Under the pieces are notes generated by a model. That model was not told the DNA's origin. It saw only the letters and a program-made list of their open reading frames with translations, and did no database searches. Made by a program: the position numbers and the translations under genes. Shown here one piece after another: positions 6,105 to 6,287 of a DNA stretch of 6,287 bases (its first letter is position 1; the number at the start of each line of letters is the position of its first letter). Location of the stretch: the NCBI GenBank assembly GCA_019454705.1, contig JACFNS010000158.1, positions 1-6,287 of the forward strand, read 5' to 3'. The stretch comes from Taibaiella sp. Lineage in GTDB: Bacteria; Bacteroidota; Bacteroidia; Chitinophagales; Chitinophagaceae.

Positions 6105-6287
6105 TTGGCAGTACTATCGTTATACAAGAGGTTGCTCAGCTACATTACACCAGTATTGCTGCGCAAAACTGCCAGTGATAAAAACCCGTTGTTAGAACTT
6201 CATTATTACCGGGGCAGGCTACAACTGGCTACAGCTGATGCATTGTATTCTGATGGTGATCATTACCGCCCCATGCGTATCGGGTTC
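6105..6287 (+). CDS. N-terminal fragment of a spermidine-synthase-like protein, cut by the window end
   Basis: An open frame runs from the M48 stop codon to the right edge in the same frame as the M48 gene. No ATG occurs until 6273, so the start is probably TTG at 6105 (MAVLSLYKRLLSY), giving 61 residues to the edge; TTG at 6132 is an alternative. A hydrophobic/basic stretch (LYKRLLSYITPVLLRK) is followed by LELHYYRGRLQLATADALYS and DGDHYRPMRIGF. This recalls the beta-strand N-terminal region of spermidine-synthase-like methyltransferases, including the short tyrosine/aspartate segment before the AdoMet domain, which would lie beyond the window. The assignment rests on memory of the family's N-terminus and is tentative. 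The start lies 6 bases after the preceding stop, which suggests co-transcription with the M48 gene. Confidence 0.5.
   Translation, partial: MAVLSLYKRLLSYITPVLLRKTASDKNPLLELHYYRGRLQLATADALYSDGDHYRPMRIGF

Noticed and set aside
6106..6173. TGGCAGT and ACTGCCA 7-bp arms after the M48 gene, considered as a terminator
   Set aside because: The arms are more than 50 bases apart, with no T-tract, and lie inside the open frame of the next gene; likely chance.

Overview
The window reads as a chromosomal segment from a member of the Bacteroidota. A PorP/SprF-type protein sits next to a PorE-like TPR/PD40/OmpA protein, both type IX secretion system (T9SS) families confined to that phylum. Several upstream regions carry the phylum's distinctive TTTG / TAnnTTTG promoter rather than a sigma70 -35/-10, and most starts lack a good Shine-Dalgarno sequence. 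The style of the proteins suggests the class Chitinophagia, but that is an impression, not a test. All genes lie on the + strand.

Layout. Bases 1-197 are a non-coding leader with a probable promoter. Bases 198-1244 encode a PorP/SprF-family outer-membrane protein, followed by a strong intrinsic terminator. Bases 1338-3533 encode a 731-residue (727 from the preferred start) periplasmic PorE-like protein with TPR repeats, a PD40 beta-propeller, a carboxypeptidase-regulatory-like domain and a peptidoglycan-binding OmpA domain. It is followed by a second strong terminator whose T-tract overlaps the promoter of the next gene. Bases 3627-4442 encode PrmA (ribosomal protein L11 methyltransferase), 4584-5231 PlsY (acyl-phosphate:glycerol-3-phosphate acyltransferase), and 5295-6098 an M48-family zinc metalloprotease lipoprotein. 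From about 6105 to the right edge an open frame without an ATG start looks like the N-terminus of a spermidine-synthase-like protein, cut by the window end.

How the genes fit together. The first two form a secretion or surface-protein module: PorP-type proteins sit in the outer membrane with the T9SS, and PorE-type proteins tie that machinery to peptidoglycan. Many such pairs lie beside a large T9SS-exported adhesin, but no such gene is visible here. The remaining genes are mostly housekeeping (ribosome modification, phospholipid synthesis, envelope proteolysis). Each has its own upstream gap with a candidate promoter, except the last, which begins within a few bases of the M48 stop.

I see no clearly new biological system. 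The most unusual signals are a perfect 15-bp inverted repeat inside prmA, the overlapping terminator/promoter before prmA with an apparently leaderless start, and an identical 11-bp promoter-region sequence in front of both T9SS genes. There is no tRNA, rRNA, CRISPR array, insertion sequence or transposase.
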